Shown: piece by piece, positions 1-12,618 of the stretch
Layout: each line of letters starts with the position of its first letter
Numbering within the stretch: the first letter of the stretch is position 1
Program-made: the position numbers and the translations under genes
The notes under the pieces: generated by a model
The model's input: only the letters and a program-made list of their open reading frames with translations
What the model was told of the DNA's origin: nothing
Database searches by the model: none
Assembly: GCF_910592395.1 (NCBI RefSeq)
Contig: NC_088313.1
Coordinates: 21,406,437 to 21,470,436 of the forward strand
Direction of reading: 5' to 3'
Origin: Lineus longissimus
Taxonomy: Eukaryota; Nemertea; Pilidiophora; Heteronemertea; Lineidae
DNA: 64,000 nucleotides

Positions 1-874
1 GAACTGAGTCAATATGAAGCAAGGGATCATTTGAACTGAGCGAGGGACAGTATTAACAAGGAGAGGGAGAGTATGAACTGAGACAGAAACCTGAGCAGGA
101 ATCTGAAGACAGTATGATGAGCTATAAGAGAATGAGCTCGGTCAGCATGAAAAAACAGCATGACCCGTGACTGAAAGAACAGAGAGTAAGTAGTGACGAC
201 ATAAGGGCTGTCAGAACAGGCACAACTCTCTCAAAGGCGTCCAACAAATCTCTCATCCTTGTCAATACAACAAGTTGGGGAAAGATTTCCTCTGTCAGAA
301 AGTTCTATAATACATGTTCAACACAGGGTGTCATCACTTCGAGTCCACTGGCTATAACACTTTCAAATTCATATCCTGTGACTTCATAGACCACCTTGAC
401 TTCGATCAGATCCTGTGCCTTCATAGACCACCTTGACTTTGATCATATTCTGTGCCTTCATAGACCGTCTTGACTTTGATCATATCCTGTGCCTTCATAG
501 ACTTTGATCCTGAATGTTTTTGCGACGTTCTCTGACTCTAAGAAATGTCTTGATCATCCCAACAATGACTGCCCAGGTTTTTGTCCTATGTAACATCATC
601 GTCAGTCTGAAAATATAGGAAAAGATATTTGAGAATTTTTTTTCCAAACATTGATGTTAGCAAACTTTACCATCCATAATTGGCCAACATCACTTTCACT
701 ATAAGAAAGCATGGTTTGCCTTGTAAAAACCATCCTTGATCATTCAAAATAAAGTAACGTCATCATTACTTCCTCCAGCTGAGTTAAGGAACAATCATAT
801 TTTTGAATTTGAGCGATTGCTCATAGGACGGATCAATGACGGAGGACATGTCACCTGAGAGCTGGGGTAAGTAT

Positions 875-1284
875 AGCTGCGCTTACACCACGAAATATTG
901 GTGGACCAATTGCACTTACACCACCACATTGCCGCGACAAATTGGTTCGGCAATCCATTGCCGATACAAATTGCCGAGCGAATTTGTCCCACCAAGCTTG
1001 ATGGTCCAAATTCGCCCGGCTTGTTAAAAGTTCGGCTTTGTCGTGGTGTAAGCGCAAATGGATCGGCAATTAGCTAGTTAGATGGTTCGGCTCCAGGCGG
1101 CGCTTTCGAAATGGCGCTTTCTGCCAAGGCTTTCCGCGTTCTGCTTATTGTTTGCGCGCCATCTGTAGCCGGATTTTATAACTAGCTGCAGCGCTGGTGT
1201 AAGCGCTTGGTGGATTTTCGATGGTGCGGCATTGGTTCCCGAACCAAGATTGGTGGTCCATTTTCAGGTGGTGTAAGTGCGGCT
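875..1284. mobile_element. Foldback/MITE-like element with repeated terminal motif
   Basis: Left end AGCTGCGCTTACACCAC (875-891) is inverted at the right end (GGTGGTGTAAGTGCGGCT, 1267-1284). The same motif, GTGGTGTAAGCGC, recurs inside at 911-927 (inverted), 1042-1055 and about 1195-1206 (direct). Between them are imperfect palindromes built on TTGGTGG/CCACCAA. No coding capacity and no clear target-site duplication. Confidence 0.55.
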
Positions 1285-1872
1285 TATGAAACAGAATCTA
1301 GCATTGGTGTTATATCAACATCGGTGATTCATAAAACACACACTGGCATCTCCTCTTAGGTTATGCAGAGAGCTTTCTTTGGTTTAGAAACATAATGCTG
1401 TCCTGAGAGTTGACACAGTGTTAAAACATGGCTGAAATGGACATGAACATGGTTGTGGCAGCATATGACTGTCCCAGCAACTGTTGGTCAACTGAAGTGG
1501 CATTGGCCAGGGTTACTGGCTGCAGGATCATCACAGTTCACGCCGTCGGCCATTACAAGAAGAGCTAAGAATTCCATGTAACATTAACACACTTTTCACA
1601 TTCCCCTGGTGCCAACCTGTGAATCTACTCAGGTTTGCCTGATGGAGCCATTGTTAAGACCAATCACCTCCCTGTCACATTGGTGTCGGACAAATATTTG
1701 GCAAAAGAAATAACAACGGAGAAAGTATTTCCGTTCATTCATCCAAGAAAACGATGACATGCACATAGAAAGAAAGAAATTGTCAAAGCGTTCCAAATAT
1801 TTCACACTTTTCACACAGTGTTAGCTATCACAGAGTTTGTAATGGAGATTCCTTCTCTCCGTTTGATCTCTA

Positions 1873-2290
1873 TTATGAGAAATTGACACACCTAAAAAGG
1901 TTTTCAAGATCAGAACATGAAACAATATTGAAAGGCTTATCACGCTTGAATTTCCCTTCTGACAAGCTCTTTAACGGCGGGTCACATATCAACAAGGACT
2001 TCTCAATTACAGTTAAGAATGTATCATGTAGGACTAATACCTCTTCATCTAAACAAACCCTTAGAGTCCAGAAACGCTCAAAAAAAGCCATGATATCAGC
2101 GTCAGTATCAGACATGATCGCGCTTGGGTCATCGTCTGCAATGAATCATCCCTCCAGGGGGAGTAACCCTTAATCACTGCAGGATACAGAGGGAGCTCGG
2201 CCAGTTTCTCATAGTTTCCTTCACTATCCATCAAGGATTCAAAGTGTGTGAACATGTCAGGCAATTCGATGATCAGTTTCCTATTGCAGG
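1873..2290 (-). pseudogene. Decayed coding fragment of unknown family
   Basis: The minus strand reads as protein-like sequence in two frames. One runs IIELPDMFTHFESLMDSEG to PLYPAVIKGYSPW (2264 down to about 2160). The other runs FIADDDPSAIMSDTDADIMA to LENLFRCVNFS and a stop at 1873. The frame switches near 2160-2170 and an in-frame TGA precedes FIADDD, which points to a frameshifted relic. It could instead be two exons, but no clean donor-acceptor pair is evident. I do not recognise the family. Confidence 0.3.
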
Positions 2291-2847
2291 TTTATTCACC
2301 ATGTTTGGTTAAAGATGTCTCATTCATAAGATATCAGTCTAATGAATGGGGTCCAGAAGTTAATGGCAGTTGCTCAGTTGTGTACCAGAGTCGTTTGAGA
2401 TTGGCAATATAGGCCGCCATTTTGTTTCACCTCCTCCATGATTCGTGGAGTAGACAGGTGCGTGAAGACACCAGAATCATTACGATTGATCAACCAGCGA
2501 TCGATTGATCAGCCCCCCCCGGACGACCCCCACACTTCATTTTTCATCGTGTCTAACCACTTGTGAGAATTACACTGACATCCCACTGTCCTCACATCAC
2601 TGAGCACAGACCAACCATGCTTTCAAATCAAACGTCACATTTTGATAAATGTGTTCATAATATTGGAGTTATTTGTTTTATTTAAATGAACCCTCACGAC
2701 GGATTCGGGCTGATCTTCTGCTCGGGAAACTCCCAACTCAATAAATTTGATTGTAATTGATGACTGCTGTGATTCCTGGAGGAATATTACGCAGAAATTC
2801 ATCCCCAATTTGGTAAAGTTTACAAATCAATTCGACTGACTCAGAAA

Positions 2848-3017
2848 ATGGAATTTGGTCATTATCAGTCTGTTAGGTTCCAGGTCCCTCCAACCCCTGT
2901 CCCTGAGACAATAGTCAAAATGGCCAAGTCCTCAGAGAATTTGAAATGGACAGACCAGAAAGTTTCAAAGAATGCATTCCCTAATAAACAGCTTAGAGGG
3001 GCGAGGTCCAGACAGAG
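2848..3017 (+). CDS. Candidate first exon, unknown product
   Basis: An ATG (AAAATGG) opens a 56-codon frame, MEFGHYQSVRFQVPPTPVPE onward, that ends exactly at a strong donor, AG|GTAAGTGA, with the stop lying inside the putative intron. Basic, Ser-rich and hydrophilic. No convincing downstream exon was found in the next 2 kb, so this may be chance. Confidence 0.2.
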
Positions 3018-4020
3018 GTAAGTGACACTCCCAATTGAGACCTTTCTCTTACTGAACTGTTTACTTTCTGTCATTGTACTAATAGTAAGAAAACAATCAA
3101 CAACATTCTGGTGAAACAAGCCTCTATCATAATATTGATGGTGGTTTCTGCTTGGCTCGCGTTGCTCGAGCCAGCAGCTGCTTGAGCCTGTAACATGGAG
3201 GGAAGCACCAACCTGGCCAGAGGTCAGTGCAATGTCAACTGGAATACCAAGGTCAGCAGCTTCTACAACCTGATGTGCAAGGGATCTTAGACACCAGGAG
3301 ACAAAGTCCAGGGAAACAAGAATCAGGATAAAACTTTAGGAAATCGAACAACAGAATCGTTCAAGACCACTTAACTAACATTTTGTGGTTTGAGAACCAC
3401 TCCAGTACACCAGTAGCAAAAACATGTCTGGAGGGAACCTTTGAAAAATGTTTTGATCACAATAAATCTCATTTCACTCACATAAAGGTGTCATTATCGT
3501 GAAGAAGGGGTTGATTCTCTTGATGATATGAGGCATGAGATTGAAGCAGACGTGCCCAGGGGAAGCACTTCCGCCTTGTTTAACAACAATAAATCAGGAT
3601 TATTTTGAACTTAATTTTTAGCCCGACAAGTGGATTGCAAAGTGTTTTTCCTTCTGACTGATCAGTTTATATTAAAGAAATGAAATACCCAGTGGCCACT
3701 GTGTTCACCGATCAAACTTGATGTCAACCAGATTAGACAAAACAGAAGAATGAAGGACCTTGGGTCACATGACCTGCCAAGACTTGGCTTGGTCAGACAC
3801 CTGAACACAACACAAGTCATCTTAAAGTAGGCACCTGATGGCCGATTCGTACTCGGCCATTGCCTGCGATAGTCATCTGATCCAGCTCTCGTTCAAATCA
3901 AGCCATCGCCCAATATCGCGCATGTTTGTTCTTCATGAATATCTAATCGTCTCATTGCAACTCCATGTTACACATTATTGGACTGATATCCTTGGGATTG
4001 CCTTTGTTTTTTCCATTACA

Positions 4021-4112
4021 GTGTGGGGGGGGGGATGCATGGTTCAGGGTCAATTCATTACGGTGTGTGTGGGGGGGGGATGCATGGTTCAGGGTCAATT
4101 CATTACGGTGTG
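4021..4112. repeat. Tandem duplication, ~45 bp with G-tract
   Basis: Two near-identical copies of a unit made of GTGTG, a run of 9-10 G, and ATGCATGGTTCAGGGTCAAT followed by TCATTACG. Confidence 0.8.
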
Positions 4113-6069
4113 AACGAACGTCAAAGAAGCAACTGGGGGTCGTAGCACCACACTGTAGAACCCAGAGGCATCAACGAGATAAGATAGCCTCTAATAGGGC
4201 GTATGAAAATTGAAAACCTCTGGGACATGAGTGAGCCATCTCGGCTTCTCACCATCGCATTGAGAGATCAACACATGCTTATCATCAGAGCTTCAAGGTG
4301 AAGTACGTTCCAAGAGGGGGAACTACAGGATCCAACCACCTAGGGTAGAGTCCCCCCCCCCTTGTCGGATCACCAACCCTGGGCTGGAAGGCCTCAAGCC
4401 AAGTTCAGGTATGCTGGTTGGTTTACCAGTGACGCCCTTCAGGTGCACAAAATGTGAACCTGAACCAGTAGAAATGGTATGACTGGTGTTTTTCTCTATT
4501 TCCTTGACCCTTCTGAAGGCTGCAGCCTGAGGCAGTGCCAAGATAAGATAGCACCTAGTTAGAGGTATAATGTTCGTCACCTACAGATGCTCAGCCAGAC
4601 TTGACTTGGAGAGATTGTAAAAAACATGCTCAGATCGTGATAACAGGAGGTGCGTTAGGCAGCTAACATCGCCACATCCTGCTACTTGGCCAATTCACAC
4701 CTGCAGAGTGAAGCGCTTCTTGAGGCATTGAAGGCCAACTAAGCAGTTCCATTTCAATTGGACTTTCAGAGCCTTTCAATGAGTCAATAAGAAGGGCTAG
4801 ACCTTGCCAGGCACGGCTTGCCAGGAGGTTGCTTGATCAGATGTTACTTGGGTGAGTAGACTATCTGCGGCATCCCTCAGCTCTCACCATCTCCCACCAC
4901 AGAGAGCCCGTAATCAACCCTTGCCTGAATCCAATTTCTCCATCGTATGGTACGTCAAGCAGAAACAACCATTAAAACACTAAAAATATCCCAGGAGCGA
5001 GCAGTGTGCTTTGATAGCGAGATGCAAGAGAGAAATTTGCATTTGTATCTGTATGCCTGATTGGGAAGACAGCACATTCTAGGAGAACGCTGTAAAGAGC
5101 TGTAAACATGTTATGATGTTTTTTCCTCACACAGCCAAAAATACTCTTCATAAGGAACTTTTGTTCTTATTTGATTATCCAACTCCCGGTTTGTTACTAT
5201 TGACTTGAACAAGGAATAAGTAACAAGTAGGAGCATGTTCCCTGTCAGCTCAAGTCTGCATGGATATAAATGAGCTCGGGTGAGATGGGAGAGGTTTGAG
5301 CTTAGCTTAATTGCTACATGATAATACTGCTATAGCAGGCTCGTTTGTCATCACTTCACCAGGCCATTACTCACCACTAGCTGGCAAGCTGGACATGTGC
5401 TGCCCACTGGCAAACAACACTTGAACTAAAACTGCTGGCGAACCATGTTGAGATGGCCGACGTTAGTTTGTTAGTCAATTCAGAGGGTTCAATGGAGGGG
5501 AAACCAGTCAAAGGGAAGGAGGTGGGCCAGGTTGGCTCACAAGTCTTGCTATCTGACAGTACATCATCACCTAAGCTTCCAAGAATAATACGCACGATCT
5601 GAGCCCACGGCCTCGCTGATTGCTGGACAGTACCATTAAGTCACTACTAGCCCCCTCCCCCCACACACACCAAATATATTGTTACCAACACAAAGTTATG
5701 TATTCTGTCTGTGAACGCTATGTTTCTCTGAGCAAGTCTGGTCATATGTAACTGACGCTCATGGAGAATGGACGTACCAATCTATCTTATTGTCCAGTAT
5801 CATAATCTCTTCCCAGTACACATGCACCAATACAAGTTCAGGAGTGGGCAAACCCCCTTTGTGACACCCAAGACACTGTTAGTACAACTCACTGGTGAAA
5901 CTGACCATGGTCAGTCAACTTAATAGTGTAAGTCTTATATAATGTAATCATAAGTCAACAATAGACTCGGGCATTTGACACTTCCATGTAAGCTGGCCTA
6001 TATTTGGCCACAAGCAGGAAAAGAAGCACAACAGACAAGGAATGGAGTTTATGATAAAGGTTACTCACT

Positions 6070-9000
6070 TCATTTCACAGATTTCTGACAGATCGCCTGG
6101 AGCTGGTCAGCCAACTTGATAGCAGTATCAATGCCTTCACACTGGTCCTGCCAGTGCTGGGGAATGTGCTCCATGCCGTAGAACGCACCAGCTATTGCTG
6201 CAGCCATCGTAGCGATGGTGTCAGTGTCGCCACCTAGGCTGATGGCGAAGATTATTGTCCTCTCAAATGGATTGTCTCGCTGGAATTAACAGCTACTTTT
6301 AGAGTGTGGAGCCTTGCAGGAGGTTAGATGACAACTGGTTACCAATGAGGCTGGAAGAGCTTAGATTTTTTCATTACAGAGGAAATGACTAAATAGGTTC
6401 ACCCAAACTTTCAAATGTCCTTGACAGAGAGCTTACTCTCCCTCATCAGTGGTGGCTAATATGCCACTTAACCATGCTTTCTTCACCGCACAAGAATGAC
6501 AGATGTCTTCTGATTGCCTAATATGGATGGGAGTCTTGCCTGATGAACATAGGGAAGGCAAACTCCTCTTCACTATACACATCGTTCATAACTAGTTTCA
6601 AAGAGATACAAGTTATAGTTACCTCAATAAAACAAGCTTGATTTGCTCTTAAAAATGATAAAATAGCAGCAGGGACTGATTTCAGGGCTGAAACATCGTT
6701 TCCTGGAATAGAAGACAAAAAAGACTTACAAACCTTGAGTTGCCAGGTATACCAGTCTCTTTTCAATATGCATTAACCTGTGCAATCGAACTTGAACTCA
6801 AAACTGACAATAGATACTTTTAATGAATAGGTTTTAAACATGAAACTTCACTGATAAAACCTTCAGCAGTGTAGTTTTTGTTGACAGCTTTGATAGAAAC
6901 AAACCTAAGTTTTCCTCAACATCCACAGCAGACACATCCTTCTCCATATAATCCTTGACAACTGCCAACTTCTCAGTGAAAGGCTTTGACCTGAAAGGTA
7001 AAAAGCAAAGAATCAACATTTGTCGAGAAAAAACTGAGAGTGGCCTTGAGCCCTTGAACACTCCAGCCCAAGTTAAAATCATTAGATGATTGCTGGTGCA
7101 GTTAAAGAGAGTTAGCACAACCAACTCACAGGAATGCCTAGGAAAATAAACAGGAGACAACATGAGACGTTATGGAACTTACTCTTTCACCTTCTTCCTT
7201 TGCGGTGAACCATCTGACGCTGTAACACCACCATCTTCAATTCGGCTCATCAGAGAAATCAGTTTATCAATGAACTTGTGACGATTGAGGGTTTGACTGT
7301 TGTCTAGATGGAGGGCAAGATGAACAGCATAACACTGGAGGATGGCACCATTGATGGCATCCCGGTGACTGTGAGTGAGACGGGTGATATTCTCCGCTAA
7401 ATCCTGTAAGAATAACAGGGTTCAGGTTTACCTGACGTCATATTGCACGAGATGAAACGAAAAAGTAAATGACATTCAAATTAACAAGGAACCCCTCCTG
7501 ATCGTCTTCATAAGGTGACGTCATCTGAAAACACACTCTGATGTCATCTCACCTCTGCGCTACTTCCCGTCACTCCAACACTACAGATTTTGGTTACTCG
7601 AGTGGTTCGACCGGGATAGCACGGACGCATTACTGAGCTCAGGCGGATTCTCCACTGCCACATCCCAAATGAGAAGTCTTCATAAAGTCCTTGGTAAAAC
7701 ACCAAACACTTCTGAATGAAACTGAGCAATGTTAACCAGGGATAGTTTCAGCACATCAGTCCTTTCAGAACTCTAACACAAACCTGTAAATCGTCCTCGT
7801 CACCATCATAGTTGTAACCAAACAAAGCAGCCGGGGCTATCCTCATCGCACCACCATTCCCATAAGACCCCTGTCCACCAAACTGCCGTGAAGCTGCTTC
7901 GTAAACATCTTGATATGTTTGATCCCTCAATGCCGCAAATACGGTCAGCACATTTCCACCGTAACCCCGGAATGGTTCAGCAAAGTATTCCTCTTGGAAC
8001 CTGTGAATCAATGAAGACATGAAGCTAGAACTCTCTTCCAGCCAAACTCCCTTTTCACAAAGGAAAGTCTAGTTCAGTATAGGAAATACTTGCACATTTG
8101 GGAACGAATACCAAGCCAAGAACATTTTCATGGGTATCAGAAACTCGGGATACAGCCGTTTTTCTTTGCTAGAAAGGAATCTCAACTTCTCCCTTTATAA
8201 CAGGAGACTAAGACAGGCCATGATCCCCCCAAAGTCTTACCTAGCCGCCATATTCTCCGCACAGAATGATCGCTTCTCAACCAGGGAGGCTGCTACTGAG
8301 CGTGCCATCGCTGTGTCATCGGTGAACTTTCTCAATACAACACATGATTTACCTGGAATGAAAGGAACAAGGTCCAAGCTTACTGTACCCAGAAGGTTTG
8401 TGCCATCCTTGTCTGGGCTAGTCGGCTTGTGAGCCAGTAATGTCTGGTGATGAGCAGGCGGGTCAGGGTCAATACATAAGACAGAACCAAACACAGACCT
8501 TCTACATTTGGTGACCTTTGTGGGAGGTTACGTAGGCCTAGGAATCCCTTTCTCAGATATCTGTTACTTGGTGGCGATGGGGTCTGTTTCCATGTAATTT
8601 TTGGGGTCCAATAGGTGGGCCGATTACTAAGTTGGTTTTACCCATGGGCAGCCAACAGATTTTGTAGAGCAGTACATCACCCTATTTCATATATTGTACG
8701 TTACGGAATGGTTTAAAGTCTATGAATGGGGCAATAATCAAGACAGGCTAGACATCAGTCAACTGACATAGACTTCTTTTAGACACTGTCAGGTCAGCAC
8801 TAAATATAGTTCCATAGTTTCAATCCGCCACAAGTATTTGATGGATTGCTCGTCCATTTCATATATATTCATTGAAAGAGAGCCCTCTCAAAATGAACTG
8901 GGTAAACTGCAATTGCGCTGACCCAGGATTACCTGGAGACATTCTTCCATTAACTAATCATCATCCATGACAAGTGTTGTAATTAGCAAGAAGGAAGGCA

Positions 9001-9713
9001 TTGTGTGGACCAGAGTTTGAACAGTGACTTGGCTTGCTTGACAATGGATAACACTAGACCAGATTAACCAGATTAGACAATACAGAATGAAAAGGAGTAG
9101 GGGCCTAGGTCACATCAAGGAACCTTATGGTCACATGAATTAGCTCAGCCAGTTCAAACTGCTCTGGGCATTTGGAATGAGACAATGCATGGTTTGTATT
9201 CAGGCAGAGTTGTGTGTCTCATGTGAACTAAATCATCACATGAGAAGTGTTTGAAGTTGAAGCTCAAACAGCAGAGTATTCTTGGAAGTTGACACAACAG
9301 CCAAGCTGGATATCAACACTTGAACATTTCTATTCCCTTTCTTTTCTGATTATCACTTTCCTTTGGACTTTTCAGTTGTTTATAAACTACAATAAAGACA
9401 CATGTCAGGTCAGGTGTCAGCTGCTCAATTGGGGTAAGTACATGTCCAGCTTCTTCTCTTCAGTGCAAGTGATATCAGGCCCACAAATGCATGCATGCAT
9501 ACCCTTCGTCGTTTTCACTGCATCCACTTTCTCAAAGAACCCAAAGAGTTTTTTGTGTTGTGGTATTGTCCAGGCGTCCTCGAAGACCGCCCCCAGGCAG
9601 TCCCCAACCACTGCACCAACCAGAGACCCCCGAAAACGAGAACGAAGGGGAGATGACGCAATTTCCCTGAAGTTCCGATGTCCACCAATTTTCTGGGGGA
9701 AGTTTAACGCCAT
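6070..9713 (-). CDS. ADPRS: ADP-ribosylserine hydrolase, ARH3/ADPRS type, 7 exons, complete
   Basis: ARH3 removes O-linked ADP-ribose from serine and degrades poly(ADP-ribose) in nucleus, cytosol and mitochondria. Minus-strand exons: 9503-9713, 8241-8352, 7784-8000, 7183-7403, 6905-6990, 6623-6702, 6070-6279. All splice sites are GT-AG and phases match, giving 378 residues (human protein 363). The start is the first ATG in frame: an in-frame stop lies just upstream and context is good (GCCATGG). Metal and substrate residues are present: E45 in GDCLGAVFE, T81-D82-D83 in FTDDTAMA, the SYGNGGAMR block at 153-161, and D327/D329/T330 in SLGGDTDTIATM, matching human E41, T76-D78 and D314/D316/T317. 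The first ~25 residues are basic with one acidic residue (a possible mitochondrial leader, inferred). No frameshifts or missing catalytic residues. ARH1 or ADPRHL1 is less likely because exon order and motifs follow ARH3. Confidence 0.95.
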
Positions 9714-9731
9714 GGCCGTCCTCGGTGCAAC

Positions 9732-9739
9732 TGACGTCA
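9732..9739. promoter_or_regulatory. Palindromic CRE-like octamer just upstream of the ARH3 start
   Basis: TGACGTCA, the full CREB/ATF consensus palindrome, ends 19 bases upstream of the ARH3 ATG on the coding strand. A CACGTG E-box lies 30 bases further upstream at 9769-9774. Position in the 5' leader or core promoter fits a regulatory role, but only sequence match supports it. Confidence 0.4.
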
Positions 9740-9941
9740 CGGCGTGGAATTCCGTTCGTCATCATACTCACGTGTTGTTGTTTACGTTTTGGACTTTTTT
9801 TCGATGCTTGGGCTTTTGAATTGGAACATTTTTACACCAATTTCCGTTTCTTTTACGGATGCTCCTGTAACTGAAAGTAGATCGTCCAATATCTAATGCT
9901 CATGATCAATTTTCATTGCAGCGCATGAGTGCACGCGGCCG

Positions 9942-10036
9942 GCGGGGACGAACCACGCTCATATATACCGGGGACGAACCAAGCTCATATATACCGGGGA
10001 CGTTATGACCCGGGGACGATATGACCCGGGGACGAT
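9942..10036. repeat. Short GGGGACGA tandem repeats
   Basis: GGGGACGA recurs five times, first linked by ACCAAGCTCATATATACC-type spacers (two copies), then by TATGACCC spacers (three copies). The same core recurs in the array at 10431-10592. Confidence 0.75.
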
Positions 10037-10430
10037 GTGGTGATTCTAGGTCTCGTTAGGGAGTTTTTCCCAAATGTACGCGATGATGACGTGCCCCATT
10101 AACAGGACGTAACATAAAATGCGTTTCCAAAGTGAATGCATGAGGACAACCCATTTGTGTCGTATATCACTGGAAACACCCGATTCCCCTGATTCTGCAG
10201 GATGTTAAATCGGGCATTTTAGTTCTTTAAATAAATCATAAGCGTCGCATTTGCTCCTAGCTCTGTTCACCATCCCAAATGGCAATATTGCCAATTGGGC
10301 CGTACAATCACGAAAACCCCCAAATATTATACATTCCTTCCTGAATTATTCTTACAGTGACCATTCTCCCATGAAAGGCAGTTGGTAACTACGGTGGCTG
10401 GGAAAGGACATCGAAGAAAAAAAAAATTAT

Positions 10431-10592
10431 CGGCGGGACGACTTATTATCTCGGGGGGGGGGGGGGACGACTTATTATGTCGGGGGGGACGACTTATTAT
10501 CTCGGGGGGACAACTTATTAAGTCGGGGGGACGACTTATTATGTCGGGGGGGACGACTTAGTAACGACTTATTAAGTCGGGGGGGACGACTT
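10431..10592. repeat. Array of ~21-bp units: G-tract plus near-palindrome
   Basis: About seven units of GGGGGGACGACTTATTATGT C type. The GACTTATTAAGTC part is almost its own reverse complement, and each unit is separated by 5-15 consecutive G. The array therefore joins hairpin and G-quadruplex potential. Confidence 0.8.
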
Positions 10593-10604
10593 TTGAAAGC
10601 GAGG

Positions 10605-10994
10605 GCGAGGCCTGGCTGTGACTGTCTCATCTCTCTCACCATGTAGACAACTTGGCAGAGCAGCCAAGCCTGATTTGGCCTGGCTGTGGTTGTCTCATCT
10701 CTCTCGACATATCAATAACGGCAGTGCGGCGAAGACTGATGCGGCCTGGCTGTGACTGTCTCATCACTCTCATCATGTTGTCAACACGGTGGAGCAGCCA
10801 GGACTGATTTGGCCTGGCTGTGACTTCCTCATCTCTCTCACCATGTTGACAACTTAATAATAATATTGCCCTACTGCCTTTTTCATGAATCAATTTTGAG
10901 CATTATGTTTACAACGTAGTTGACAATAATTATAGTGAGAGAGATGAGACAGTCACAGCCAGGCCAAATCAGTCTTGACTGCTCTGCCAAGTCC
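10605..10994. repeat. Four direct ~65-bp repeats plus one inverted copy
   Basis: Units contain GGCCTGGCTGTGACTGTCTC followed by ATCTCTCTCACCATGTTGAC with 80-90% similarity (10605-10860). After an AT-rich gap, the reverse complement of the unit follows at 10938-10994. The whole could fold back on itself. Confidence 0.75.
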
Positions 10995-12107
10995 TCTGCT
11001 AATTGATTTACACGACACTGAACCATATTTTATACTTGGTTGTAAAAGGAATTGGGGAAATGATTAAAAAAAATCATCGATAAAATGCATTTACATCGAC
11101 TTTTGGCTTACGGAACCTGCCTAATGTATTTCCACAGCTCAGCATATGCACATGTACAAGTATGTATGCTAAAGCAAATCCCACATTTTGACAATGCCTG
11201 TCATATTGATCATTGACAGAACAAAGGTCTCGCTTGAGCAGATAACTACTAGCCGGCCTGGCTTAAGGGGGTGCCCGGATGCTGTGACGCAAATGTATTG
11301 TCTTTGGTCATGATCGGTCGCGGTTGATTTGAACGCCAGTCGGTTGGTGTGTGAGGTGCGGAGAACATCGCGGGAACACTTTCTCCGATTTCAAACGTAA
11401 AAATCCCTTCAAATTTTCTGGAACAAATCAAAACGGCTGCAGCAGAAGGTAAGGCACAGTATCTATTCCTGATAAAGGTATGGGTTGGTTTCAAAGGGTT
11501 TTTATTGTAGAAATAGTCATACAATCAAGGCGGGAATGAACTGCGCAGTTTGAAATTTCAAGCCAGACATGTTGAATTATGTACATCAATGCACTTCATG
11601 TACATGTTCAACGGCAATTTTAATTGCCATCCCTAATCCAATACCATTTGCTCAAAGAAGCTAAAGGCGCACGTCCAAGTCATGATGGTGAAGATGGAAG
11701 TGATCATGTTAAATCAGCGAGATCCCATCACTGCTCTTCTATCCTGTGATGTGGAAATCTCCACTGCATGAATTCATGAAGGTTTGTCTAATTATATGTA
11801 AATTGACGTAAACAGTAGTTAACAGTTTTAAATTCAACAACAATTCATTTGGCGGCCACTATCCCGACTGTGGTGTAGCACCCGACTGTAACTGGCATGA
11901 AAAGGGGATACGCTGGTTATGGATGTCAGATCGTGGTTCCCTGACCTTTGCAAACAATTTCACTGGACGTAACCCACGCGGCGACACCGAGGACCGCTGG
12001 CTGATCTATTGATATGTTCGTAGTAGGGTGTCAAAGTCGGAGAGAAGAAGAGCCACTCTTCTCTTGTAGGGGGTTCATTGAAAGTGTTTGCATTTGTTAG
12101 CTTATAA

Positions 12108-12618
12108 ACACAAGATTTTAATCCTTCTGTCTTGGGTTTGGCGGAGAGAACTAATCTTACATAAGTCCCAGAACAATATCATATGTCTTTATGGCAATAT
12201 TTATTACTGGGACCCAGTACAGTGCCGTTCTATCCAATATTCCTGGGGCTGTTGGAGAGGCTTCTTGTCTAAACAGTGCCATTCTGCCCCCTCTAAGGCA
12301 TATGTTGGTAACTAATGAATTGACTGCGAAATGAAAGCAGGTTAAACACAAGGTGTTAATTCTTCAGTCTCGGGTTTGGCGGAGAAAACTAATCTTACAT
12401 AAGTCCCAGAACAATATCACATGTCTTTATGGCAATATTTATTACTGGGACCCAGTACAGTGACGTTCTATCCAATATTCCTGGGGCTGTTGGAGAGGCT
12501 TCTTGTCTAAACAGTGCCATTCTGCCCCCTCTAAGGCATACATTGGTAACTAATGAACTGAGTGCGAAATGAACGCAGTTGAACACAATGTGAATAATTC
12601 AGTCTCGGTTTCGCCGAA
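12108..12618. repeat. 238-bp tandem duplication plus a short third copy
   Basis: 12108-12345 and 12346-12583 are about 95% alike at exact 238-bp spacing. A third copy breaks off after about 35 bases. Small open frames in both are shadows of the duplication. Confidence 0.85.

Larger units (their letters stand above)
1..6069. other. Left-hand region without a firm gene
   Basis: Apart from the foldback element, the decayed fragment, the candidate exon and the small duplication listed separately, I see only low-complexity tracts (for example C-runs near 2510, 4355 and 5645) and short chance frames. A three-fold short repeat around CATAGACCACCTTGACTT occurs at about 386-480. Confidence 0.6.

Noticed and set aside
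9247-9819. 190-codon plus-strand frame
   Set aside because: Runs antisense through ARH3 exon 1; composition follows the real exon on the other strand.
12157-12586. Two similar 63-64-codon minus-strand frames
   Set aside because: Shadows of the 238-bp tandem duplication.
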